A stretch of DNA of 64,000 bases from Bifidobacterium moukalabense DSM 27321 (GTDB lineage: Bacteria; Actinomycetota; Actinomycetes; Actinomycetales; Bifidobacteriaceae). Below, one piece after another: positions 23,070 to 31,756 of this stretch. The DNA is taken from NCBI RefSeq assembly GCF_000522505.1, contig NZ_AZMV01000002.1:248177-312176 (forward strand), written 5' to 3'. Below the pieces are notes generated by a model. It did not search any database. It saw only the letters and a program-made list of their open reading frames with translations, and was not told the DNA's origin. The translations under genes were made by a program, and so were the position numbers. Position 1 is the stretch's first letter, and each line of letters begins with the position of its first letter.

Positions 23070-23170
23070 GACACTTCCGAATGCTGAAATCTGCCATCAA
23101 CACGACGGTGAGAAAAGCAACAAACACGACGCCGCCATTCACCACGTCCGCCAACAGGAGATGACCAATC

Positions 23171-24448
23171 ATGGCAGAAAAAGCATACGCCGATCAACCA
23201 ACATCCGACATCGAGCCTCTCAACCCGCCGCATCGCCTGCTTATGGCCCCCGGCCCCACCAACGTGGACCCTCGCGTGCTGACGGCAATGAGCAAGCCGA
23301 CGGTCGGCCAATTCGACCCGTACATGTTCAAGGCGATGGGCGAAGTACAGAAGATGTTGCGTACGATTTTCAAGACGGGCAACGAACGGACCATGGTCGT
23401 GGACGGCACCTCGCGCTCCGCCATCGAAGCGGCGTTCGTATCGGTGATCGCGCCGGGAGAACCGGTGCTGGTCTGCTGCGCGGGGCGCTTCGGCATGCTG
23501 CTCAAGGAAATCGCGGAGCGCTGCGACGCTGACGTGCATGTGATCGAACGGCCTTGGGGTGAGGTGTTCCCGATCGAGCAGATCGAACAGGCCATCGTCG
23601 AGGTGAAACCGAAGCTGGTGGCCACCGTGCAGGGAGATACCTCCACCACCATGTGCCAACCACTTGAGGGCCTCGGAGACATCTGCCACAAGCATGGAGC
23701 GCTGCTGTACACCGACGCGACCGCCTCGATGGTGGGCAACGACCTGCGTGTGGACGAATGGGGCATTGACATCGCGACGACCGGCCTGCAGAAGTGCTTC
23801 GGAGGACCCTCCGGCATGGCGCCGATCACCGTTTCCGACAGGGCGGCGGCCGTCATGGAGGAGCGTAAAAGCATCGAGGCCGGGGTGGCCGATTCCGCAC
23901 AGGAAATCGCGGTGAAGCGCATTCGCAGCAACTACTTCGATCTGCCACAGGTCTTCGATTACTGGGGACCACGACACCTCAACCATCACACCGAGGCCAC
24001 GCACATGCTGTACGCAGCGCACGAGGCCGCGCGCATCATCGTGAGCGAGGGAATCGACAATGTCATCGAACGGCACCGCATCAATGGTGCCGCCATGAGT
24101 GCCGCCATTGAGGGTATGGGACTGAAGCTGTATGGCAATCAGAGCCATCGCATGAATGACGTGATAGGCGTGGTGATTCCCGAAGGAGTAGATGACGCAG
24201 CCGTGCGCGCCCAATTGCTCAACGATTTCTCCGTGGAGATCGCCTCCTCGTTCGGCCCTCTCAAGGGCACCATCTGGCGCATCGGCGTCATGGGCTGCAA
24301 CGCCCGCAAAGACGCCGTACTCACATGCGCGGCGGCCCTCGGCAATGTGCTGGAGCGCAATGGCGTAGCCGTGGATACCGGCAGGGGCATCGATGCGGCG
24401 CTGGCGATATACGAGTCGGCGGAACGCAAGGACAATCAAGAGAACTGA
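23171..24448 (+). CDS. pucG: (S)-ureidoglycine-glyoxylate aminotransferase-like PLP enzyme
   Basis: A 425-residue class V aminotransferase. The opening LMAPGPTNVDPRVLTAMSKPTVGQFDPYM and the lysine motif GLQKCFGGPSGMAPI (PLP lysine K208) are those of the serine/alanine/ureidoglycine-glyoxylate group. Bacillus PucG in this group moves the amino group of ureidoglycine to glyoxylate, yielding oxalurate and glycine. The name is chosen from context: the next two genes encode allantoate amidohydrolase, which makes ureidoglycine, and allantoinase. An alanine- or serine-glyoxylate role cannot be excluded from sequence alone. An AGGAG lies 11 bases before the ATG. It is first in an operon of four. Confidence 0.82.
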   Translation: MAEKAYADQPTSDIEPLNPPHRLLMAPGPTNVDPRVLTAMSKPTVGQFDPYMFKAMGEVQKMLRTIFKTGNERTMVVDGTSRSAIEAAFVSVIAPGEPVLVCCAGRFGMLLKEIAERCDADVHVIERPWGEVFPIEQIEQAIVEVKPKLVATVQGDTSTTMCQPLEGLGDICHKHGALLYTDATASMVGNDLRVDEWGIDIATTGLQKCFGGPSGMAPITVSDRAAAVMEERKSIEAGVADSAQEIAVKRIRSNYFDLPQVFDYWGPRHLNHHTEATHMLYAAHEAARIIVSEGIDNVIERHRINGAAMSAAIEGMGLKLYGNQSHRMNDVIGVVIPEGVDDAAVRAQLLNDFSVEIASSFGPLKGTIWRIGVMGCNARKDAVLTCAAALGNVLERNGVAVDTGRGIDAALAIYESAERKDNQEN

Positions 24449-24513
24449 GAACTCCCGAAGGCACGATCCCAAAACCATCGAAGAATCCAAGATAAAGACG
24501 AGGAGAAACAACA

Positions 24514-25803
24514 ATGAGCGCGGATGAATGGGCCGTGGCCGCGGCCGAAGAGATTCTTGACCGCTGCGATCAGTTGGCCGAACTGACCTGCATGGAAAAC
24601 GGCATCGAACGTGATTACCTGTCACCTCAGATGGCCCAAGCATACGAATTAACGGCACGTTGGCTGGAAGAGGGCGGGCTTGCCACACATATCGACCAGG
24701 CCGGCAATTTGGTGGGGCGCCTTGAGGGACGCGAACCGGGACTGCCCGCCTTGGTGCTCGGTTCGCACCTCGACTCCGTGCCGGATGCAGGCAAATACGA
24801 TGGCATTCTCGGCGTGGTCACCGCGGTTTCCGTAGCAACCCATCTGGCAAGGACCGGCAAGAACAAGGAATTGCCATTCGCCATCGAGGTGCTTGGATTC
24901 GGCGATGAGGAAGGCGCACGATTCGGAGCCACATTGCTCGGCTCATACGCGTTCGGCGGCGGTTGGAACGACGAATGGCTGGAACGCACCGACAGCAAGG
25001 GCGTGAGCATGCGCCAGGCGTTCCGCGATTTCGGTCTCGATCCGGACCGGGTCAATGAGGCCGCTCGCAAACGAGAGCATTACATCGGCTACCTTGAATT
25101 CCACATCGAACAAGGACCGATCCTCGAACAGCGAGACCGTGCGCTCTCCTCGGTCACCTCCATCGCCGCGGCAAGCCGATACATGGTCACCATAGAAGGC
25201 ATGTCCTGCCATATCGCGACACCCTACGATCTGCGCCACGACGCGCTGACCGCCGCCGCGGAACTCATCAGCGCCATCGACGCCATCAGCCAGCAGGCTG
25301 GAACACGCGCGAACGTAGGCGAAATCTCCGCGCAGCCCGGCGGAGTGAATGTAATCGCGGGAAAGACGACGTTCAGTCTTGATGTGCGCGCCGGCAACGA
25401 TCGGCTACGCGACGACGTGTTCGATCGGATCTGGGCGCGCGCTGATGAGATCTCCACCTCACGAAAGGTGAAAATCTCTCATACGATGATCCACACCGCG
25501 AATTCGGTGCAATGCGACCCCTTTCTGCGCTCCTGCATCGAAAAGGGAATCGAGCGGGCCGAAAACAAGGAAGCGTTCGGTTTGGTGAGCTACCCGGGCC
25601 ATGACGGCATGGCCATTGCGAAACTGCTACCGATAGCGATGCTGTACGTGCGCTGCAAGGGAGGTGTCAGCCACAGCCCATACGAGTCCGTGACCGCGGC
25701 CGACGTGGCATACGGCACGCAGGCGTTCGAACAGGCGGTGCTCAACGTGGCGGCGCACAATCTCGCTTACGAGAAGACCAGTGACGACGCAAGGGAGGCG
25801 TGA
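24514..25803 (+). CDS. allC: Allantoate amidohydrolase
   Basis: M20-family metal-dependent amidohydrolase of 429 residues, related to AllC/HyuC/beta-ureidopropionase. It converts allantoate to ureidoglycine, ammonia and CO2. The two-metal site is visible as GSHLDSVPDAGKYDGILGV, GDEEGARFG and LEFHIEQGPILE, and the last catalytic His in LVSYPGHDGMAIAK with HSPYESV further on. The related carbamoylases act on other ureido acids, but linkage to allantoinase, whose stop-start spacing is one base downstream, fixes the likely substrate. GAGGAGAAACAACA precedes ATG 24514. Confidence 0.88.
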   Translation: MSADEWAVAAAEEILDRCDQLAELTCMENGIERDYLSPQMAQAYELTARWLEEGGLATHIDQAGNLVGRLEGREPGLPALVLGSHLDSVPDAGKYDGILGVVTAVSVATHLARTGKNKELPFAIEVLGFGDEEGARFGATLLGSYAFGGGWNDEWLERTDSKGVSMRQAFRDFGLDPDRVNEAARKREHYIGYLEFHIEQGPILEQRDRALSSVTSIAAASRYMVTIEGMSCHIATPYDLRHDALTAAAELISAIDAISQQAGTRANVGEISAQPGGVNVIAGKTTFSLDVRAGNDRLRDDVFDRIWARADEISTSRKVKISHTMIHTANSVQCDPFLRSCIEKGIERAENKEAFGLVSYPGHDGMAIAKLLPIAMLYVRCKGGVSHSPYESVTAADVAYGTQAFEQAVLNVAAHNLAYEKTSDDAREA

Positions 25804-25804
25804 C

Positions 25805-27145
25805 ATGAGCGAAATCGATATGCCCGGCGTGAACAGGGCGGATCTTGCCATCCACGGCGGAATCCTCTCCCATGGCGTCGAGACGCAAGGTACCGTCGCG
25901 GTACGGGACGGCCGTATCATCATGGTGAACGCTGACCCGGATATGGTTGTCGACGCGGACGAGGACATTCGGCTGGACGGCGGCGAAGTGCTGATCCCAG
26001 GCATAGTCGACACGCATGTGCACATCAACGAGCCGGGCCGCACCGAATGGGAGGGCTTCGCATGCGCCACATCCGCGGCTGCGGCGGGAGGCGTGACCAC
26101 GGTGCTTGACATGCCGCTCAACTCCAATCCTCCGACACTCACCGTGGAGGCATTGGAAACCAAACGCCTATGTGCGCTGAATAAGGCCCACGTGCAGCTC
26201 GGATTCTGGGGAGGCGTAGACGAAACGAACCTCGGGCGCCTCAAAGCACTATGGGACGCAGGGGTGTTCGGCTTCAAATGCTTCCTCTCCCCCAGCGGCG
26301 TCGACGAATATGGATCATTGCCGTACAGCAAGCTCGAACAGGCGATGTGCGAAATAGCCTCGTTCGGCGGCCAACTCATCTGCCATGCGGAAGATCCGCA
26401 CGAATTGGCGGAGCATGCCGGCAAGGTAGGGGCCACCTACCGCAGCTTCGCGCAGTCCCGCCCCGCCGAGTGCGAGGCGAACGCGGTGCGCAATGTCGCA
26501 CGATTAGTGGAACGTACCGGCTGCCGCACCCACATTCTGCACGTTTCCAGCGGTCTGACCGTGGATGCGCTGCGCGATGCGAAGGCCAAGGGTCTGCCGA
26601 TCACCGCCGAGACCTGCCCACATTACCTTACGTTGGACTGCGACCATATTCCGGACAACGCCACCGCATTCAAATGCTGCCCGCCGATCCGCGACCTACG
26701 CGAGCAGGATGCGCTATGGCGAGGCCTGGTGGACGGTACGCTGGATTTCATAGCCACCGATCACTCCCCCGCGGATGCCAGCATGAAGTCAGGCACACTT
26801 GCCACGGCCTGGGGAGGTGTCTCCAGCCTGCAGGTCGGATTCCGGGCAGTACTCACCGAAGCCATGAAACGTGGACTCGGCATAGCGGACGCAATCCGTT
26901 GGATGTCATGCAACACCGCGAAATTCGCAGGATTCCACGACCGCGGAGAAATCGCGCCAGGCAAACGCGCCGATCTGGTGATCATCCGCCCTGGAGAACG
27001 GTTTACGGTCGACGCGGCCGCGCTGAAAAGCCGCAACCCGATCAGCGCGTTCGACGGCATGGTGCTCAACGGCGTGATCACACGCACATTCATATCCGGC
27101 AAGGGCACCGAAGCCAGGAAGAACAATCTTATCGCGCGCCCGTAG
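25805..27145 (+). CDS. allB: Allantoinase
   Basis: Amidohydrolase-superfamily cyclic ureide hydrolase of 446 residues that opens allantoin to allantoate. The binuclear metal site is complete: DTHVHINEPGRTEWEG (HxH), the bridging lysine in GVFGFKCFLSPSG, His in LICHAEDPHE, His in THILHVSSG and Asp in FIATDHSPAD. The N- and C-terminal strands form the composite beta-sandwich typical of dihydroorotase/allantoinase. The Asn/Ser-rich DMPLNSNPPT after the HxH is characteristic of allantoinases rather than hydantoinases. ATG 25805 is one base after the allC stop (TGACATG), with AGGGAGG just upstream, so translation is probably coupled. Confidence 0.9.
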   Translation: MSEIDMPGVNRADLAIHGGILSHGVETQGTVAVRDGRIIMVNADPDMVVDADEDIRLDGGEVLIPGIVDTHVHINEPGRTEWEGFACATSAAAAGGVTTVLDMPLNSNPPTLTVEALETKRLCALNKAHVQLGFWGGVDETNLGRLKALWDAGVFGFKCFLSPSGVDEYGSLPYSKLEQAMCEIASFGGQLICHAEDPHELAEHAGKVGATYRSFAQSRPAECEANAVRNVARLVERTGCRTHILHVSSGLTVDALRDAKAKGLPITAETCPHYLTLDCDHIPDNATAFKCCPPIRDLREQDALWRGLVDGTLDFIATDHSPADASMKSGTLATAWGGVSSLQVGFRAVLTEAMKRGLGIADAIRWMSCNTAKFAGFHDRGEIAPGKRADLVIIRPGERFTVDAAALKSRNPISAFDGMVLNGVITRTFISGKGTEARKNNLIARP

Positions 27146-27168
27146 CAGCGGAGGGAAGGCGATTGAAC

Positions 27169-28812
27169 ATGAAGGATAGTTTCAGCGATTTCAATGCACA
27201 CGGCACCGGTGGGCAACACCCGACAGCCGACAATGCCGCAGAGTCATTGGCTCCGGATCTGCTCGCCGCAATACGCCGATACGAACAGGCCTTGATGGGC
27301 AACAACACCGCAGTACTGTCGGATCTGTTCGCGAACGATCCGGACGGCATCCCTTCCGTACGCTCCGACGACAAGGGAGTGCTTGCCGGCCATACCGCGA
27401 TCTCGACGTTTCGGTCGAGGCGCAGGAATGCGCCGACCCGCACGCTACGGCGACGCATCGCACGCCAGATGGACGAATCGACCGCATGCGTCGTTTCGCA
27501 ATTCGACAAGGCGACGGGCGGAAGCGTCATCCAAACGCAGGTTTGGCAGCGCATCGGGGAATCGGGCACATGGAAGATCGTCATGGCGCACCTGACCTAC
27601 CCCACCCCGGCGATAGACCGCAGCATATGGAGAGTCGTCGGATCTCCGCTGGTCGAAGCCACGAAGCCGGGGCCGCTTTCAGGCATGACTGTGGCGGTGA
27701 AGGACCTGTACGCCGTTCAAGGGCAACGTATCGGCGCCGGAAACCCAGCGTTTCTGCGGACTTCCCCCGTTTGCGCGGAATCCGCGCCAGCCGTTCGGCT
27801 GTTGCTCAACGCGGGCGCGCAAATCACGGGCATTGCGCAGACCGATGAATTCGCCTACTCGCTTGCCGGCACGAATGTGCATTACGGCACTCCCCCGAAC
27901 CCGAAGGCCCCAGGACACGTCAGCGGAGGATCATCCTCCGGCCCAGCGTCGGCCGTGGCCTGCGGGCAGGTGGATATAGGACTGGGCACCGACACCGCGG
28001 GCTCGATTCGCATTCCAGCCTCATATCAAGGATTATGGGGGGTTCGCACCACACACGGACGCATCAGCTGCGAGGCGGTGCATCCGCTTTCACAGTCGTT
28101 CGACACCGTCGGGTGGATGACCAGGGACGCGCAGACGCTCGAATTCGCGGGCAAGGCGCTGATGCCGGACAAAGACACCGTGAAAAGCGTGGCAAAGCTA
28201 CTTGTCAGCCCGAAGCTCGACGAGTGCGTGACCGCCGATGTACGCGAAGCATTCTCCCGGTTCCGTGCCGTTTCACGTTCGGCCGTACGCTCCGGACGGA
28301 TCGGCATGTTGGGGGATTGCGATGAAGTGCAGTTCGATTCGCAGATGCTGGATAACCTCCTTTCGATTTTCCAGGCAGTCCGCGGATATGAGGCATGGCG
28401 GAACAATGGCGACTGGGTCGGCGGCCATTATGCCGATCTTGCGCCGGAGATCGCGGCCCGGTTCGAATGCGATTCGCACATTCCGCAGTCGCGGTACGAG
28501 CAGGGACTTGAGCATCTGCGGCAGGCACGCTCCATGGTGCGCAATCTTCTCGGAAGCAATGTTCTGCTCATTCCATCCGCATCGTCGACGGCCCCGGCCG
28601 TGGCTCATACCGGAGACACGGAAGGCATCGAGAACGCACGTGCGCATACGTTGCGGCTCACATCGATAGCGGGGGTCGCCGGACTGCCCGCCGTCAACAT
28701 TCCGCTGGAGACCGCCGACGGGCTGCCGTGCGGAGCATGTCTGCTCGGACCGGCCGGGTCCGACAAGCTGCTTATTCGCATCGCCAAGGAGCTCTACCGA
28801 AATTCCATGTGA
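27169..28812 (+). CDS. Fused HpxZ-like (AtzH-like) domain + AtzE/HpxY-type amidase
   Basis: A 547-residue two-domain protein. Residues about 25-145 form a SnoaL/NTF2-like fold of the AtzH/HpxZ type (AIRRYEQALMGNNTAVLSDLF, then HTAISTFRSRRRNAPTRTLRRR, then TQVWQRIGESGTWKIVMAHLT). Residues about 150-547 are an amidase-signature enzyme with the Ser-Ser-Lys triad: K178 in VAVKDLYAV, GGSSSGPAS (S255-S257), and nucleophile S279 in GTDTAGSIRIPA. In Klebsiella, separate HpxX, HpxY and HpxZ proteins are linked to oxalurate catabolism, and AtzG/E/H to cyanuric-acid products. Here two are fused and no small AtzG/HpxX gene is present. A likely substrate is oxalurate made by the PucG-like enzyme. A TTG at 27163, better spaced from GGAGGG, is an alternative start. 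Confidence 0.8.
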   Translation: MKDSFSDFNAHGTGGQHPTADNAAESLAPDLLAAIRRYEQALMGNNTAVLSDLFANDPDGIPSVRSDDKGVLAGHTAISTFRSRRRNAPTRTLRRRIARQMDESTACVVSQFDKATGGSVIQTQVWQRIGESGTWKIVMAHLTYPTPAIDRSIWRVVGSPLVEATKPGPLSGMTVAVKDLYAVQGQRIGAGNPAFLRTSPVCAESAPAVRLLLNAGAQITGIAQTDEFAYSLAGTNVHYGTPPNPKAPGHVSGGSSSGPASAVACGQVDIGLGTDTAGSIRIPASYQGLWGVRTTHGRISCEAVHPLSQSFDTVGWMTRDAQTLEFAGKALMPDKDTVKSVAKLLVSPKLDECVTADVREAFSRFRAVSRSAVRSGRIGMLGDCDEVQFDSQMLDNLLSIFQAVRGYEAWRNNGDWVGGHYADLAPEIAARFECDSHIPQSRYEQGLEHLRQARSMVRNLLGSNVLLIPSASSTAPAVAHTGDTEGIENARAHTLRLTSIAGVAGLPAVNIPLETADGLPCGACLLGPAGSDKLLIRIAKELYRNSM

Positions 28813-28846
28813 TGCGGCGGGTCTCCTTGGCCCAGTCCCCGGATAC

Positions 28847-28938
28847 ACAGAGGACGCCTCTTTCGCAAAACGGCCTCCCCTTTCTTGGAAGCGAGAAATG
28901 GGAGGCCGTTCATTCCAAAGAGGCGCCCTCTTTTTTTT
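28847..28938 (+). terminator. Terminator of the pucG-allC-allB-amidase operon
   Basis: Nested stems: an outer GAGGACGCCTCTTT / AAAGAGGCGCCCTC and an inner ACGGCCTCCC / GGGAGGCCGT, followed by eight T residues at 28931-28938. It lies 40 bases after the amidase stop codon. Confidence 0.88.
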
Positions 28939-28954
28939 GAAAGAATATTTTCAA
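28937..28954. promoter_or_regulatory. Candidate operator upstream of the permease
   Basis: TTGAAAGAATATTTTCAA: perfect six-base arms TTGAAA and TTTCAA with six bases between. It has the same arms and spacing as the palindrome at 22921-22936 and overlaps the T-run of the preceding terminator. The adjoining AATATT is AT-rich enough to be part of a promoter. Confidence 0.5.
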
Positions 28955-29200
28955 TAAGGTATCTGCCCTATGAAAACGGAAGATATTACATCAACATTAA
29001 CAAAATCGCGTCATTTTGCGGAAAATCGATTAAAAAATCGTAGCGATGTAACGAAACGGTTTCCAAAACCCCTCTCCCGCAATCGACAGGAAATCTAAAT
29101 CTCTCGCAACAAGAAATAAAAAATTTCCATTAATTGTCTTATCCGCAATTTCAACTTCGAAAACAGCGCAAACATCAAGACAGACATCAAGGAGACCACG
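28955..29200 (+). other. AT-rich leader region of the permease gene
   Basis: About 250 AT-rich bases without a gene. It holds two further palindromes: GAAACGGTTTC (29053-29063, LacI-type look) and GAAAT-N5-ATTTC (29113-29127). Promoter elements could not be fixed with confidence. The region ends in AAGGAG six bases ahead of the permease ATG. Confidence 0.45.
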
Positions 29201-30796
29201 ATGACAGCAACGATCATCGATCAGGGTTTCACCCAGCCCGCTCCCGCGGCGCAGAAACCGAACGGACATACGCAAAGCGATCCGGAAACCCTCATCAAGG
29301 AAGGATATGACCCGCGCCTGGCCAACAAAGACCTTGCGCCTCTCAAGAAGCAGACCTGGTCGTGGTACAACATCTTCGCGTTCTGGATGTCCGACGTGCA
29401 TTCCGTCGGCGGCTACGTGACCGCGGGAAGTCTGTTCGCGCTGGGCATCGCCAGCTGGCAGGTGTTCATCGCACTCATCGTCGGCATCGTCATCGTGCAG
29501 GCGCTCGTCAACCTTATCGCCAAGCCCAGTCAGCGCGCGGGTGTGCCGTTTCCGGTCACCATGCGGTTCGTATTCGGCGTCAGGGGCGCGAATATTCCGG
29601 CGATCATCCGAGGCATCATTGCCGTGGCATGGTACGGCGTGCAGACCTTCCTCGCTTCGGAATCGCTCAACATCATCTTCCTGAAGTTCATCCCCGCCTC
29701 CCAGACGCTTGCCAACGACTACTCGTTCCTCGGGCTTTCGGCACTCGGCTGGATTTCATACGGCATTCTGTGGGTGGCACAGGCATGCGTGTTCTGGACC
29801 GGCATGGACACCATCCGCAAGTTCACCGATTGGGCCGGACCGCTGGTCTACGCAGTGATGTTCATCCTCGCCATCTATCTGGTGGTACGTGCAGGCGGAC
29901 TGGGAGCCATCGACCTGAACCTCTCCAACTCCGCACCACTCGGATTCATGGAATCGATTCCGGTGATGATCACCGCAATCGCGCTCGTCGTATCGTATTT
30001 CTCCGGCCCAATGCTGAATTTCGGTGATTTCTCCCGCTATTGCGGATCGTATAAGAGTGTGAAAAAAGGCAATTTCTGGGGACTGCCGGTGAATTTCGTG
30101 GTGTTCTCGTTGCTTACCGTGGTATGCGCTTCCGCGACCGTGCCCGTATTCGGAGAACTGATCACCGATCCGATCAAGACCGTGGAACGCATCGACACCC
30201 CGTTTGCGATTCTGCTGGGCGGTCTCACCTTCGTCACCGCGACCGTGGGCATCAACATCGTGGCGAACTTCGTTTCCCCGGCATTCGATTTCTCGCACGT
30301 CAACCCTCAGAAGATCAGCTGGCGCACCGGCGGCATGATTGCGGCGGTCGGTTCGGTAATCATCACCCCCTGGAACTGGTATTCAAACGACCAAGCCATC
30401 CACTACACGCTCGATCTGCTGGGAGCGTTGATCGGACCGCTCTTCGGCATTCTCGTGGCGGGCTATTTCATCGTGGCCAAGCAACGCATCGCCGTGGACG
30501 ACCTGTTCACCATGGATCCGAAAGGACGGTATTGGTACCGCAATGGATTCAACCCGAATGCGGTGCTGACCGTTCTACTCGCCGGCATCCCATCGATCTG
30601 CTGCGCCGTGCTTCCCAGCCCGCTGAACGAAATGGGCATCATTGATCTGACCGCGCTCTCGAACTTCAGCTGGTTCATCGGCGCCGGACTCGGTCTGGCC
30701 ATCTTCGCCCTGCTGGAACGAAAGCGTCCGCAGATCGTACGACTGGCGGATTCCGAAAGCGATCCGAACGTGAGCGACGGCGCCGCGAAAGAGTAG
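29201..30796 (+). CDS. pucI: NCS1-family allantoin/nucleobase:cation symporter
   Basis: A 531-residue membrane permease with about twelve helices. The features of the NCS1 family (PucI, Mhp1, allantoin and uracil permeases) are visible. The N-terminal part has NKDLAPLKKQTWSWYNIFAFWMSDVHSVGGY, which carries the conserved Trp-Ser-x-Tyr-Asn substrate-site region. GVPFPVTMRFVFGVRGANIPAIIRG and GPMLNFGDFSRYCGSYKSVKKG follow. The family imports allantoin, hydantoins, uracil or cytosine with Na+ or H+; the neighbours favour allantoin. It has its own promoter region with a candidate RpiR-type operator, since a strong terminator ends the operon before it. AAGGAGACCACG stands before ATG 29201. Confidence 0.85.
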   Translation: MTATIIDQGFTQPAPAAQKPNGHTQSDPETLIKEGYDPRLANKDLAPLKKQTWSWYNIFAFWMSDVHSVGGYVTAGSLFALGIASWQVFIALIVGIVIVQALVNLIAKPSQRAGVPFPVTMRFVFGVRGANIPAIIRGIIAVAWYGVQTFLASESLNIIFLKFIPASQTLANDYSFLGLSALGWISYGILWVAQACVFWTGMDTIRKFTDWAGPLVYAVMFILAIYLVVRAGGLGAIDLNLSNSAPLGFMESIPVMITAIALVVSYFSGPMLNFGDFSRYCGSYKSVKKGNFWGLPVNFVVFSLLTVVCASATVPVFGELITDPIKTVERIDTPFAILLGGLTFVTATVGINIVANFVSPAFDFSHVNPQKISWRTGGMIAAVGSVIITPWNWYSNDQAIHYTLDLLGALIGPLFGILVAGYFIVAKQRIAVDDLFTMDPKGRYWYRNGFNPNAVLTVLLAGIPSICCAVLPSPLNEMGIIDLTALSNFSWFIGAGLGLAIFALLERKRPQIVRLADSESDPNVSDGAAKE

Positions 30797-30822
30797 CCAG
30801 AAACAGCGAAAAGCAGCCCAAA

Positions 30823-30874
30823 CAGGAGGATGCCAGTGATTCCTACACAAGGGGGACCGCAGGCATCCTCCTAC
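30823..30874 (+). promoter_or_regulatory. Stem-loop between the permease and racemase genes
   Basis: AGGAGGATGCC and GGCATCCTCCT pair around about 29 bases. No U-run follows, so it may be a weak terminator or an mRNA stability element between co-transcribed genes. Confidence 0.45.
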
Positions 30875-30929
30875 TCGAATATCCGAAAACCAATACCGGC
30901 CGCCACAATTCCATGAATCGGGAAGTCCC

Positions 30930-31661
30930 ATGAAAATCAAGGTAATCAATCCAAATACCACATGGTCCATGACTCGCACCATCGAGCAGGCCGCGCACGC
31001 CGCGGCCAGCGCCGACGTTGAGATAGAGGCGGTAAGCCCGAACATGGGACCGGTTTCCATAGAGTCGCACAGCGACGAGGCGCTGGCCGCGGTGGGGGTG
31101 ATGGATGAGGTGCGCAAGGGCGAGCTTGACGGATGCGACGGATATGTGCTGGCTTGCTTCGGCGACCCCGGATTGCATGCGGCGCAGGAGCTCGCCCAAG
31201 GCCCTGTGGTGGGCATTGCGCAGGCCGCCTTTCATGCGGCGACGCTTGTCGGCCGGTCGTTCGCCATCGTCACCACATTGGGACGAACGTTGGGGCGCGC
31301 GCACGATTTGGTCGAAGAATACGGTTTCACAAGCCAATGCGTGGCCTATCGCGCCTGCGAAGTACCCGTTCTGGGGCTTGACGAGCATCCGGACGCCGCT
31401 TATGAGGCGCTGTTGGCGGAATGCCGTGCGACGTTGGATTGTTGCGCCGCCGATTCAATCGTGCTTGGATGCGCGGGAATGGCCGGCATGTGCAAACGAT
31501 TGGAAAATGAGTTGCACGTACCGGTCATCGATGGAGTGGCCGCCGCGACCGCGCTGGTCGAGGGTTTGGTGCGAATCGGCATGCGCACATCGAAGCGACG
31601 GGAATTCGCCAATCCACCGGCCAAGGAAGTGGTCGGCCTGCTCGCGGATTTCACCCGCTGA
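30930..31661 (+). CDS. hpxA: Allantoin racemase-like protein (Asp/Glu/hydantoin racemase family)
   Basis: A 243-residue cofactor-independent racemase. The opening MKIKVINPNTTWSMT and the two catalytic cysteines, in YVLACFGDPGLHAA (about residue 75) and SIVLGCAGMAGM (about residue 177), define the hydantoin/allantoin racemase group. In allantoin clusters such as the hpx genes of Klebsiella, this enzyme interconverts (R)- and (S)-allantoin so that a stereospecific allantoinase can use both. Hydantoin racemase is the other possibility, but the cluster contains allantoinase rather than a hydantoinase. It ends the island; a long hairpin follows. Confidence 0.83.
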   Translation: MKIKVINPNTTWSMTRTIEQAAHAAASADVEIEAVSPNMGPVSIESHSDEALAAVGVMDEVRKGELDGCDGYVLACFGDPGLHAAQELAQGPVVGIAQAAFHAATLVGRSFAIVTTLGRTLGRAHDLVEEYGFTSQCVAYRACEVPVLGLDEHPDAAYEALLAECRATLDCCAADSIVLGCAGMAGMCKRLENELHVPVIDGVAAATALVEGLVRIGMRTSKRREFANPPAKEVVGLLADFTR

Positions 31662-31663
31662 TT

Positions 31664-31722
31664 TTTTGAGGTTGTCTGTCTGGGACGTTGTGTTGCAGCG
31701 CCCCAGACAGACAACCTCAAAA
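31664..31722. terminator. Long hairpin between the converging hpxA and copper ATPase genes
   Basis: Arms of 21 bases (31664-31684 and 31702-31722; core GAGGTTGTCTGTCTGGG) pair perfectly around a 17-base loop. Neither side has a strong U-run outside the stem. Its position between two converging genes fits a bidirectional terminator. Confidence 0.7.
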
Positions 31723-31756
31723 CGCAGGATGGACTGCCCTCGGCCTCACCGGCGCC

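Noticed and set aside
28847-28938. Riboswitch upstream of the permease
   Set aside because: The structure is simply two nested stems followed by a U-run directly after the previous operon, that is, a terminator. No aptamer-like conserved core was recognised.
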